Positions 45,306 through 56,874 of a stretch of 64,000 nucleotides of DNA are shown here, piece by piece; positions within the stretch are counted from its first letter, which is position 1, and each line of letters begins with the position of its first letter. Origin of the DNA: Aotearoamyces nothofagi. Its lineage: Eukaryota; Ascomycota; Leotiomycetes; Leotiales; Tympanidaceae. The position numbers and the translations under genes were made by a program. The stretch lies in NCBI GenBank assembly GCA_015345905.1, contig JADDTR010000005.1, forward strand, positions 1-64,000. Direction: 5' to 3'. The notes under the pieces were generated by a model. The model did no database searches and had not been told where the DNA came from. It saw only the letters and a list, made by a program, of their open reading frames with translations.

Positions 45306-47212
45306 TTTCAAAGGCTTGATGGGTTGGGTTCATGTAAAGTAGAGGAAACAATAAGAGAGATTGAGATACTGAAAGAGTACGTAGATGGTGTTTTTGTCCT
45401 TACTTGTAGATCTAGAAGAGAAGATAGAACGGCTTTATATACCCTTCGCAGCCCCCATCAAGGACAAATGGCGGAATGATATCATTCTTCACGAAGGTTG
45501 GCTACCTAGACGTAAGGGCCATTTGTAAATCCGGTATCTCCATCGGTCCTCAGCAAATCCGGTATCTCCATGTGTCCGTAATCGACGTACTAGCTGAAAT
45601 TATTTGCGCCATTTCGTAGTTGTATAGTGTAGAAAGAGTGTCTGGGTATATATTCCCAATCACGGGACCCTGAATACGACTCGAGGTTAGCGCAAGAACA
45701 CAGCAAGTGCACATACTACGGCCGCCATGAAGTCCCCCGTGCCACCAAACTCTGTGCCACAACTCAGCCACGCAACATATCACATCGCCACATCATGTGA
45801 CCAGTATTCCCTTGGACCGAGTACTTGACGTTGTGATGCTGTCGGAGAGACGTTGCTGGCACACCGCCGTCGCAGGTGTTGGATGTTAGCGACGTCGTGA
45901 TACTCCCTTATCGAGCATCACCTGAAGCTTCCACGCCTCAACTCCTTCTTCCTACCTTGGACGTTGGCCAGATTTATGAAGCATCGCAGCATCTTCCAAG
46001 TCCGTCAGCTGGTGTCGTGACGCATCACCGTAGAACAGGGGCACCTTCAAGGTTTAGACCGAAACGAGGCTGGAGAGAGCTTGGCAAACGGTGGCAGAGA
46101 CTGCAGCGGCGACAGAGACTGCAGGCGCTGACAACCCAGTAGGTGGTGGTGACAGAAGGTAAGGCAAAAGCCTTTATTTACAGCACTCGTGGATTACCGT
46201 CTTCGGCATCACAGACAAGTAGTCGGAGAGTTGTTTCTGCCTGAAGGAATTTTGATACGTCTGCGAGACTTTGGCAAAGCAAGATAGGCAATTGATTAGG
46301 AATAGGAGAGTATAACTCGGTAGTGGAATACAATATTCTTGGCCTCCTTGGTATTGCCTTGTAGATTGTTGTATCGTCTGTTGTTGATTTGATCGAGGAA
46401 AGAGGCCATTTAAGAGCTCGGGGTCTTTCATCATTGAGCAAAGCCAAATTTAGCAATGATGTCTCTTAAATTTTAGGATAACAGTGTACACTCCGTGTAA
46501 AATTATTCGTTCAGTCAGCTCGAGTTTACTCATGAGTTAGTTGAGTTGAGTTAGAGCATCAACATTGACAGTATACGTGCCACCTTGTTTATTCCTCGGG
46601 TCTCGAACAAGATAGGTAGCCTACATATAGAGTTGATGCTAGTAACAACAATACCATAGACATATGAACGGGGTATAGTTGTACAGCTACCAGCGCTTTC
46701 CTCTAGTATTTTAGAAGTAAGATATTCCCTCTCTTGCCGTTGAAGAAGTCGATTAGTTTTGGATGCTCTATAACAGATATATATACAACAAGGTACCCTG
46801 GTCATGGGAAAGTTTGAAAGTCTATAGAAGAGAACGTCCAATGTCCCAAGAACAATCCACCCTGTGGGAATCCTACGTAGATACATGGCACCTTAATAGC
46901 ATGCAATGTTCTAGCTTTTCTTATCCGTCTCATTATTCCGCTTGCTACTCGGCAGTATGGTACTTCTTCAATACACCACGTCGAGACTCGAAGGACGCTG
47001 AGACGGCTTCTGGAAACATCGGTCAAAGGTTAGCAGAACTCTTATTAAGCTATCTTCTAGGATATCTCAAAGGGGTATGACTGACCGTATTCCCAGAGAA
47101 GCGAAGCACTAGCACAAGGCCTCATCTCGACATCCGCATGATACAAAATGCACGAGTTCTTCCCCCCAAGCCGACCTGGGCGTAGTTGAAGCATGTTATC
47201 TGTCCAAGAATA
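45306..47212. other. Intergenic, 1.9 kb
   Basis: Contains a CTGCAGCGGC/GACAGAGACTGCAG repeat-like patch near 46100-46135. Short frames have no recognisable domain. Nothing called. Confidence 0.4.
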
Positions 47213-47371
47213 TTAGCTCACTGCAGTATAGATCCCGATTCCTGAGATCAGACCGGTGTCTCGCCTGCTCTTCCTTCGCCGATTTAGCCAGCCTAGGATA
47301 AAAAGGACGGAAGGGGCACAGGCGACGAAGAGAGCCACCAACCCGATTACTGCTTCTGCCGAAAGACCCAT
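47213..47371 (-). CDS. Possible 52-residue single-pass membrane protein
   Basis: ATG at 47371 opens a frame with MGLSAEAVIGLVALFVACAP followed by SVLFILGW, i.e. one hydrophobic helix (about 7-29), then NRRRKSRR, a strong basic stop-transfer, and a short tail. The N-terminus resembles the membrane anchor found at the head of many small fungal accessory proteins. It might be a complete mini-protein or the first exon of a larger decayed gene; I could not find a continuation. Confidence 0.35.
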   Translation of the reverse strand: MGLSAEAVIGLVALFVACAPSVLFILGWLNRRRKSRRDTGLISGIGIYTAVS

Positions 47372-48354
47372 CTGAATGATAAGAGGTGTTACTTATATTC
47401 AAATGTAACGCCGCTGAAACTCCTGGCAGAACAGGTCAGAATGGATTGTAGGATTTGAGGGCCAGCAGGCGAGTCTTATAAAGCTGAGCTTGCTGGCTAC
47501 ATCTGGCACGAAGGCATAGCTCATGGCATAAACACGATCCCGAATATTTTGGTACTGTCCAATAGATATCATACTGGTACGGGTCAACGCAAATTTGATG
47601 ATCGCCTTTGCAAGCGGCAGAGGGAAGTTTGGGAAATTTCCAGTCAACAGATGTGCCGTACGCCACCAAGAGCCGCGGTGGAAATACGAGTTGGGACTTC
47701 TAGACGGGCTCAGTCGATGTGCTCTGGACACTAAAAGTTTCAGATAATCAATCAGGGCTCAAGCGCACGAGCAAGCAAGCAGAGTTTGGAATCGGCCAAT
47801 CATCAAGCATACAACTTCGCTGGAGATGTGTTGACATCAAGTCCGCCTTGCCGGAGGAACAGATGCATCATCGACACGAGCTCCAACAGGGGGGGCATTG
47901 GAGCTCGTTTAAATGCAAGAGGATTGTGGGAATAGCCAATGCAAGAGAAGCTGGCTTGCCGTCGCGATGCACAGCGCTGCAAATCTCGAGTATCCGCTGC
48001 ATGGTGTTTTTGGGATCTGCCAGTCACAGCTTCTCGGGTGATCAATTAAGTTTACGCTGGCCAGCATAGCCTGGTGTTCCTGCCAGCGAGTGTAGGACAC
48101 TGCTGAAGGCAGGGAACTGGATAAGCAAGGCCGATTGCAGAGCGCAGATTTTGGAAACGGCCAATGCGAAGGTAGCAATCAGTTGTGTCGTGTCGTCGCA
48201 GAAATACATATGTCGGCCCTGTGCACGTCTTGCTTTTGGCATCCTTAAGACAGTTCTCACCAGAGGCAACGGCGACGATTACGAACATTTTAAATCTGCG
48301 ATTCCAACGCTACCGTCCAGCTTCCATCTTCGTTAACTTTCAATCTGCTTCGCC
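47372..48354. other. Intergenic
   Basis: Contains two similar words CCAATCATCAAGC/CCAATGCAAGAG and AACGGCCAATGCGAAGG but no gene. It includes the 5' region of the Clr5-ankyrin gene. Confidence 0.4.
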
Positions 48355-51300
48355 ATGTCTCTTTCCGCTGATTCCCAAGGCCCCAGCCTTGCCTGGGAAC
48401 AGTTTAAGAGCGTTATACGCACGCTCTACGTCGTGAAAGGACATCAACTTGCAGGAAGCGATAGCGTGATCGAGCTTATGGAAAGTCGCCATGGATTTAA
48501 AGCAACGTAAGTAGAATTGAGCTGAGATCCATTTCAAGGATATTTGGCTAATTTGCCTCGGAAAGCACAATACGAGAAACAGTTCAAGAAATGGGAGTTT
48601 CAGAAACACCGGACGAAAGAAGATTGGAAAACCATGAGCCAGAAGATTGAACTCCGGAAGAGAACTGCCAAAGAAAGCAATGTCTATCTTGATGGAGAAT
48701 TGATGCCTACGAAGAAACTTCGAAAGGAGATTTCTCGCCAAGGATATATGACAGCCACTGAGCAGTACAATCGAGCCCAAGGTAAGTAGCTACAAGCATC
48801 TAAACTGGGTCTAAATTTATTAAGAACCCTTAGAACCATCTCCCCAAACGCCCTCCGGATTTGATATACGGACACCTGTCGCTCAGCCATTGCTCAGGCT
48901 GGTCTTTGAAAACCTGCCTATGCTTAATTTCCAAGAAAATATACAGCGTTTGGGTGGTAAGTAAAGACATGTTAGCCTTGGAAGTTGATTATTCTAACAA
49001 TTTTGACAAATAACAGTATCAGTCAAGTCATTTGATACTAGCTTGTCAGCCCTCACGCCGCTCTTTGGAACGCCCTGCCAACCCAACAACTTCAATCACA
49101 TCCTTCCTATTATTAGCTCACTCTTTCCCAATGCGGCCTTCTTAGAAGAGAGATGTGCAAAAGGACTTGCAATAGAGCGAGTTGAGAAACTCGGTCCTAT
49201 TGAGTTCTTGAATTTGACAACTTTCTTGATCTCGAATAACTTACCGGGAGAAGCGAAGGGTGATCATTTATTCAAATGGCTCAAAGATCACGGCAGTGCG
49301 TCTGTTCTTAAAGTGCTGTCATCTATGAGGGGGCCAACCACTGAAGCGCTACTCGAGAATCTCTTTCGGCTTGCAATTGAGGATGAAGATGTACCGATTG
49401 TCAAGCACTTGATCACGGCAGGTGTAAACCCGAACGGGCACGTGTGTCGACACTCACGAATTCCTGACACCATGAATCCTTTACAATTTGCCTGTATTCG
49501 AGGCAATAGAGAACTGGCTCAAGAACTGATCAAAGCCGGGTCGAGCATTGACCAACCCGGCACTGGATGGAAAAGTAGTATCTTGGTTCTTGCTATCATT
49601 GGGGAAAACCTCCGGGGCAATACTGATTTCTGGCAGAATCGGGATTTCTGGGAGAGTCGTAAATTCCCGGACTCTTTGGAAAATGAGGAAAATGAGGAAA
49701 ATGAGGAAAATGAAGATGCTGATTTTGCACTCAATTTTATCAACTTCTTAATTGATGCAGGATCAGCTGTCAATCTGGATAATGGTAGCGGGTTTTGCCA
49801 AGATTGGTGTCGAGATGTAGACTTCAGAATGGATTCAATCATGCTAGATGGTCACTCACCACTCACAGTAGCATCTAAATACCGAAATAAGAAGCTCGTT
49901 GATCTCTTTATACAAAAGGGGGCTAACATCCACTTTCTGACAAGCCGAGGTGCTCACGCTCTACACGAATGTCTCTATAGCTGTGAGGGGATATGGTTAG
50001 ATATAGAATATGATGGGCGGCCACTGCCCCTCTCTGCACGTTTGCCTCTTTTTCGAGGGTGCAAAAGCTCGTCTAGGGTCATCGGTGTGGTTCAGAGTCT
50101 TCTAGCTGCAGGAGCAGATGTAAATAACGAAGCCGCGTACGATTCGGACGATCGCGATCTCAAGGAGGTTCACTATACACCACTTGACTTCAGTGTGCTC
50201 ATCAGAAATATTGAACTTGTTGGTATGATGCTATGCGCCGGAGCGTGTACGACGCGGCTCTCGGTGGAACTTGCAATTGAGGGCGACATGGATGGAGGAC
50301 TTTCCAAAATGCTCTGCACACTTCAACATATCTGGAGATATTTTAGTTGCTGCGGTTGAGTGGGGCGATCACGGCGTGATCAAGGATCTCCTCGATGCCG
50401 GTGCCTGCATAAATGCTTTAGGTGCTAATGATCGCAAATCTTACGAATGTTTCTGCATGACGCCTCTTGCAGCTTCTATCATGGCAAGATCGTTGGATTT
50501 GATGAATTACCTTATTTCTAGAGGTGCTTCACTTAATAGCCCACCTGGTCACGTTGGAAGAGGCATGACACCCCTTTCAGCCGCTGTCAGAACTCAGAAT
50601 GTTGAGCTGGTGGCTTCTCTTATTCAAGCAGGAGCAAATCCATATGATGCCAGAGCCTTAGCAGAAGCAACAGATGATTTCGAACTGCTCCAAGTCCTTC
50701 TCACAGCCTTAGACACCTATGACGAACCAAGTGATAGCATATTCTTAGGACGTGGTGCAGTACGTGAAGCGATAATTAAGCAAGACCAGGCAATGGTCAA
50801 GGCTATTCTGAATAGTCCTCTCATGAACAACAAATCGGTTGAATTGTTGTCGTATCCTTTTCATTACGCTCTATTATTCCGTGATTCTATGCCCAGTTTC
50901 AACATAATACGCATGTTTCTAAGCTTAGGTGTAGACCCGAATACACTCTGGGAGTGGGGCAGTCGAAATGCCACATCTGCCCTTCACATCGCGATCGAGT
51001 GTACTGGTCCGCAGAACGTTCAACTCCTCTTAAGATCAGGTGCACAAGCAGACGAATACTTAACGAGCAAAATGAATTATTCGCCACTGCAGCTAGCGGT
51101 TTCCCAGAAAAAATATGATATTATACGGCTACTCCTCCGCTATAGATCAGATCCAAATAGAACTATGCTATCGAACAATCAGAGAGCGTCTAAGCACACG
51201 CCCTTGCAAATGGCCAGCAGAGATGGTAACAGAGAAATGGTTGAATTGCTTCTCGAGTATGGAGCAGATGTAAACTCGCCGCCCGCCAAAAAGGTCGGTG

Positions 51301-51581
51301 CCACTGCGCTCCAGTTTACCGCCATAAGCGGGTTTCTCGGAATTGCCTATCTCCTGTTACAGAATGGGGCGGGTGTCGACACTGCAGGTTCAGAGATTGG
51401 TGGAAGGACGGCATTGGAAGGAGCAGCAGAGCATTGGAGGATTGACATGGTGCAACTGCTTCTTAATTCTGGAGCATGTATCCATCAAAAAGAGCAATCA
51501 CAGTACGAAAATTCCCTAAAAAGAACAACGGAGAATGGACATCATGCAACTCGGCGGCTGCTTGAATCATATCATGGATAG
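48355..51581 (+). CDS. Clr5-domain ankyrin-repeat protein, probably frame-disrupted
   Basis: Exon 1 (48355-48506) and the next coding stretch (about 48544-48781) make a Clr5 domain (SLAWEQFKSVIRTLYVV, then QYEKQFKKWEFQKHR). Clean introns follow at 48782-48833 and 48957-49016. From 49017 to 51581 ankyrin repeats run on, e.g. LIKAGSSIDQPG, LLAAGADVNNEA, LLEYGADVNSPP. Two junctions do not work: no canonical acceptor links exon 1 to the second part in phase, and the ankyrin frame shifts by one between about 50271 and 50345 (DMDGGLSKML in one frame, NISGDILVAAVEWGDHGVIKD in the other). Either two indels have disabled the gene or unusual introns are present. A run of EENEENEEN at about 49680 is a microsatellite. 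Likely a protein-interaction scaffold; function unknown. Confidence 0.6.
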
Positions 51582-53002
51582 TTGAGGCTCAACTATAATG
51601 GTAGATTTTGATGGATTTCGGCGATTCTTGGATGGGATTGAGAGCGGATGGAAATCGGGGTTCAGGTTGATATGATATTCCTATAACTAGTAGTTTGCCA
51701 TAGCCTTGCTTTTCTTGGGAAAATTTACGTCTCTTCTCCTCTCTACTCTTGTTTCAAGTCTCGAATCAAATACAATTGTTACTCTCGGCTCTAGACTCCA
51801 GTGTCACTCCACCTCCAACTCCTCCAGCTACCCTCGGTTTCGACAATCCCACTTAGTCACCCGTTTTCTCCTATTCCCTTCCCCACCCATCAGTATTCCG
51901 TAATGTATTGTCCACATTCATAAATGTCCCTATGCATACTTAGCAGTGCGCTGAATCTGTTAGTGATAGTGTAATTCTCCACCATATAGCGACAACGGAT
52001 AAGTTATATATTGGCGCATTTGAGAAGATCCTCTGCGAATCATAGTTGAAATATCGCGTAATTAATTAGATAGCATACTATATTAAAACAGTTTCTCGTC
52101 AGTAACTTACAGGGTAATACAATTTGTTCTTATAGTCTATTTAATTTAGCTGGATATTATATGAAAAAGCTAGTCTCTCACCATTACCTGACGGCTAACT
52201 CGTATCTATCTCATATTCACTTACAATAGATCCGGGAACCTCGGCCTCATCTTCGTTATAGTAAATCCTGCAAACTTCCTTGCTGTCTCTCGAATTGTAA
52301 TGTCCTGCTCGAGTTTAAGAGCTTTGATCGTATGCATCACTCGTTTTACTCCATCTATATTGCTGACACCGGACTTGGATAGATTCTCTCCGAGTGGGCC
52401 ATTAGGATATAGAAGGTTGAGCTTACCAATCCAGCTTTTAAAATTCAGGTTATTAAAAGACATTTCTTATAAAAATCATTATTATAAAGTTAAGATTTAA
52501 CTTTAAAGAATTCTAATGAGCAAATTTTTAATTTATACTAATACTAATACTCAAGGCTTATTAAAAAGACTAAAATCCAAATAAAATTATCCAATCAGTT
52601 ACCAACAAGACACTCTTGAAAGAATGTATCATCTAATTAGATAAACTGGTTTTCAATAACAGAGATTCTAATGTTAAAGACTAACCAGCGCTCTAAAGTC
52701 CATATAATCGGCTACAGGCGCTCTGTCAGCCGTTAATTTAAGGTATGTGCTCAGCTCTCGGCCCGGAACGGTATCGGAGATAGCATCGGCGTTGAAGCCG
52801 GGTACAAGAGTGTTGGTGCTTTGAGCTTAAAACGGCGTTAACATTGCTAACAGTGACACTCTCTTAAGCATTTGTACTACGATACTGTACTGTTTTTGTC
52901 GCTCTGTTTATCCTCCGATTCTTACTGTGCATGCGAATGGTTGAATAACTCCGTTCTACGCGAAGTTTGAGACCTCAAACTCGCTCCTAGACACTGTTGA
53001 TA
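51582..53002. other. Intergenic, AT-rich
   Basis: AT-rich from about 51960 to 52680. A minus-strand frame of 80 codons at 52463-52221 begins with ATG and contains TIRETARKFAGF, but no domain, splice or homologue is recognised, so it is not called as a gene. Confidence 0.4.
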
Positions 53003-53955
53003 ATGGCAACTTTTGCGTATGTCTTAGGTGCTAGAAGCTCAATTCTTAGCTTCATGGATGACTGATGTCTTGGCATAGCAAATCAGGCTTCTCTGCATCA
53101 TCCTACGCCACCTTTCGGCCAGTCTATTCACCCACTTTCTTCCACAAAACGCTCGAATACCACCGTGGCCCGAAGAATCTATGTCTGGACCTCGGCAGCG
53201 GCCATGGCGTCGTTGCTCGAAAGTTGGCTCCTCATTTCACCAAAGTGATTGGTACTGATCCATCTGGACGAATGGTAGCACAAGCCATCTCCTCGACTCA
53301 AGAAGCGAATGTCGAGTTCCACCAAGCCACCGCCGAAGACCTCAGTATTGTAGCAGATGGGAGTTTAGATTTGGTGGTGGCTGGTCAAGCAGCGCACTGG
53401 TTTAACTATAATAAAGTGTGGCCGGAAATAACAAGAAAGTTGAGGACAGACGGAACTCTGGCATTTTTTGGTTATAAGGATAATGTTTTTGTAGACTATC
53501 CCAAGGCTACCAAGATACTAGACCATTATTGTTATGGACCAGGCAAAGATCTTATGGGAATATATTGGGAGCAGCCTGGAAGAGATATCCTGAGGGGAAA
53601 GCTTGCAGCGGTCAAACCACCAGAGTCGGATTTCAAGGACGTCACGCGCATAGAGTATGAACCTGGAACAAATGGCGCAAACAGTGGCACATTAGGAGAG
53701 CGGCTCATGTACAAAACCTTGACTCTAGGAGGTATGGAAGGATACGCCAGAACTTTCAGTGCTTACGTCAACTGGAAGCAGGCACATCCTGGGCGGAAAC
53801 CAAAGATTGAGGGTGGGCCTGGCGATATTATAGATGAGATGTTCGATGAGATGCTAGAAGCTGAACCAGAATGGAAGAAGGAGGGAAAGAATTGGAGAAA
53901 TAAGGAGGTCGAGACTGAGTGGGGAAGTATAATTCTTCTTGCCCGTAAGAAGTAG
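53003..53955 (+). CDS. SAM-dependent methyltransferase, trans-aconitate methyltransferase-like
   Basis: Exon 1 is 14 nt (53003-53016) and exon 2 is 53079-53955, over a 62 bp intron (GTATGT...GGCATAG); the product is 296 aa. The splice yields MATFAKSGFSASSYATFRP, the characteristic opening of this fungal methyltransferase group, which is better than the internal ATG at 53065. LDLGSGHG (41-48) is SAM motif I, GTDPSGRM follows motif II, and ATAEDLSI with DLVVAGQAAHWF give motif III and the typical post-motif AHWF. It belongs to the Tmt1/UbiE-type class I methyltransferases. Cytosolic. Substrate not determined. Confidence 0.85.
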
Positions 53956-54693
53956 GAACGAGGGAATAGCCCGCTGCGTATCACTGCGAGGCGATTGATA
54001 ATGTCGAAATTTTCTACGGTCGTGGAGGAAGTTTATCTCTTCAATTACCCAGCCTATCTAAAGAATTTCGAGAACATTTCGAGGCATCTAGAGTTAAGTA
54101 AGCATGTATGGACGGAAGGGGGTCGATGAAAGTAAAGGCACACTCGATTCCATGGAATAGAAACCTGTTACCGATAACAGAATTCCTACCTCTCTTTTCT
54201 ATTGTTTATTCCATAGAATAATATATGCAACCAGAAAGCTATTGCCGATTGCTGGCAGGTAGTTTTCATTACTTATGCAGAATTATATCTATCAGAGTCT
54301 CCTATGACTTTTTCTTACCCCCTTATATGCGTTCACTTATTTACCTAGGTCCACTTTTTTCGGCGGATCTTGCCCGTCTATGAAAAGGGCCTGGTAAATC
54401 ATCTATTCGTACCAGAGGCATGAGTATGATAGAAGTAAAACCCTACTATTCCTTTATTGTAAGCCGTGTTAAATAAATTAGTTAGATGCAGAACTGAAGT
54501 TTATCGATCTTCAAGGATCTCCAAAGGATCTCATGCGTTGCCCCGCGAACGTCAAAAGTCTCAAACCAAACACATTGCATAAAGGCACGGACCAGAGGTC
54601 CATAACGTAGACGACGACTCCTAAACATCATCATTGTCAGTTCCCTATTGTCAACTTCAAGATATCGTATTGCGAAGAAATATTTCATTCAAA
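53956..54693. other. Intergenic
   Basis: Contains the promoter and 5' UTR of the myosin light chain gene. No other feature seen. Confidence 0.4.
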
Positions 54694-55503
54694 ATGGTAA
54701 GTCAAACCCCTTACTTTGTTTATGCAGTCTGGAGTCTTATCGCGCCTTCCTCCTTTCAATTCGATCCCGAGCGCGCGATTTTGGCTTCCGCAATTGCCCA
54801 CAACATCAACACAGCAGCTGTTGCTCTTTTCCTATCAACTCCATATCAGACCGCACTGCATAAAGCAACTCTTCTAGCCATTGCCAGCGCATCAAATACA
54901 CGATACGCAAATTTTGCACCACGCATCATTGAATATGGCTTCTAACACACATTACGACGCTCAGGCATCGACAAACTACAAGGAGGCATTTGCTCTCTTC
55001 GACAAGCGTGGCAACCAACGCGTTGCTGTCGACTCTCTCGGAGATCTTCTACGTGCTTGTGGTCAAAACCCAACATTAGCGGAGATCCATGATTTGGAGA
55101 AGAATGTGGGCTCTGACTGTTAGTGCATTGGTCCCTTATTTGCGCAATTGCGAGGCAAGGACTAACACGGTCGATAGTCGACTTCGAGTCATTTTCCAAG
55201 ATCCTCAACCGACCTGGCGGGTTCCGCGAACCTGGTGAGCCAGAGGAATACTGCAGAGGCTTCCAGGTCTTCGATAAGGACATGACGGGGTTCATTGGCG
55301 TCGGTCAGCTGAGATACATCCTCACGAACCTGGGAGAGAAAATGTCGGATGATGAGGTTGATGAGCTTCTAAAGGCAGTGGACACAAGTTCTGGAGAGAT
55401 CAACTATACTGGTGAGTTTGATATAATTGTTGAAGTATCGTAATTTGGATGACCAGCTAACCTGAGGATGGCAGATCTTGTCCGAACAATTCTTGCGAAC
55501 TGA
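54694..55503 (+). CDS. cdc4: Essential myosin light chain, Cdc4/Mlc1-like
   Basis: Four exons, 54694-54696, 54965-55118, 55178-55411 and 55475-55503, give 139 aa, the size of Cdc4/Mlc1. Exon 1 is the ATG alone, followed at once by GTAAGT; the acceptor at 54964 has a CTAAC branch 20 nt upstream. An alternative start is the ATG at 54935, giving a longer head. EF-hand modules are visible: NYKEAFALFDKRGNQRV, then CRGFQVFDKDMTGFIGV, then MSDDEVDELLKAVD. Several calcium ligands are replaced, usual for essential light chains, e.g. DKRGNQRVA. LGDLLRACGQNPT is a family hallmark. Role: binds IQ motifs of myosins in the contractile ring and in type V myosin transport. Confidence 0.9.
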
Positions 55504-55740
55504 GCGCGACAAGACTCCAAGAGTGGCTAGGGTGGACGCTCGAACGAGAAGCTTGACATGACAGATACTTCTTGAACATCACTTTTGTACAAATGCGGCA
55601 TGGAAAGAGGCTGTGGATACAGCAAGGCGTTCTATTATAGTCCTGAAGGCAGGCATGGATATCATATGCAGTCAAATCGAGATCTTTTCCCGTCCATCTA
55701 ACGCCTAAAAATGCAATGCACAATCCTCTAGTGGTTCTAC

Positions 55741-56328
55741 TTACTCCCATGCAGCAACTGTCGGCTTACCCTGCTCCCCAAGAGTCACATCTTCTTCGTT
55801 CATCTTCTTCCCTTCTAGCATAATCTCTGTACTGGTGAAGCCTCCAGGGAGCAAATATAGCACCTTTGTACGTCCTGTAGCCTTCCCATCTCCTGCATCA
55901 ACATCCATACTTTCTAGCTCTGTTGTCTCCTTCGAACTACTGTAGTGCGACTCATCCAACTCATAACCCACTACTAGTCTACACCTCCCACATCTCCAGA
56001 GACATCGCTTCTCAAACCCATCTTCCCTTCTTACTACCGTGACACGTCTATCAGGTGTCATTGATAATAGCATTGTATATCCCAGTTCTGACAGTTGGTT
56101 TGATGGGGACGGCTTATGCTTCGGATCTGTGTTGTTTGTTTCGCCTTCATCGTTTTCCGAGTCTGAGGGAGGGGATTCGCTAACTGAGGGTGGAGGCGGT
56201 ATTGGTAATATGATAGCTTTATCGATAGCTGGAGGTGCTCTTCGTGGTAAACTTGAGAGAGTATGTGTACTGGAGAGAAGCAGGGAACTGCAGAGGCAAT
56301 GATAGCTGTGAATCGTAGGAGGCGCCAT
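55741..56328 (-). CDS. STEEP1-like (UPF0428/CXorf56-type) protein
   Basis: A single exon of 195 aa. The start has IHSYHCLCSSLLL and SSLPRRAPPAIDKAIIL, and the middle REDGFEKRCLWRCGRCRLVV with GYELD; these Cys pairs and the R-DGFEKR motif define the STEEP1 domain. An acidic/Ser linker lies at about 45-75. Human STEEP1 supports STING exit from the ER; plants and fungi have homologues without a defined role, although splicing-related links have been suggested. It lies head to head with the M3 peptidase gene, with about 545 bp between their start codons. Confidence 0.8.
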   Translation of the reverse strand: MAPPTIHSYHCLCSSLLLSSTHTLSSLPRRAPPAIDKAIILPIPPPPSVSESPPSDSENDEGETNNTDPKHKPSPSNQLSELGYTMLLSMTPDRRVTVVRREDGFEKRCLWRCGRCRLVVGYELDESHYSSSKETTELESMDVDAGDGKATGRTKVLYLLPGGFTSTEIMLEGKKMNEEDVTLGEQGKPTVAAWE

Positions 56329-56874
56329 GGTGAACTGGGAGCTTTAAAGGAGGACCACTGTGGAACCAGAGTTGTGTTCTTGCGTAGCGTAGGGAATAGT
56401 TGTCACTCGAATTGACCACGGATAACTTGGCTGTTACTCGTAAGATGTCGTTGATGTCGAGTGAGCCAGCGCAAGCTTGCATTCCTCAATAATCAACAGC
56501 AAAACCTTATCGCAGAAGCTTCCCCACATCCTCGCTTCCCGGATTGCCTGTCAGCAACATCGCTTCAGAGCCTTGTCATCAGGCAACGTAACATACCATT
56601 ACTCGCAATTACCTCCTCCAATACTGACAGCACATCTTACATCCTGGCGGTCATTCCAAGGCTAAGATTTGTGCTTGCTGCGGCAGTTTTATTCACTGTC
56701 ATCACCCTCATTCTGGCTCCTTCCGTACGTTTTGGGTCGAGTAAGTTGATTAGGCTCACGTCTGCCCAGAAGTCACTAACGGACGTAGGACTGACTGCCC
56801 TTTTCAATCAAATTCGACCTGCAGTAACGCGGCCTGGCTTTACTGGATCAAGGCCCAACATCTCCACCATTACT
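56329..56874. promoter_or_regulatory. Divergent promoter, STEEP1-like and M3 peptidase
   Basis: Holds the 5' regions of both genes. A plus-strand frame is open from 56461 into the peptidase but has no ATG before 56875; a GTACGT donor-like site near 56725 and later AG sites suggest a spliced leader. Confidence 0.4.
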
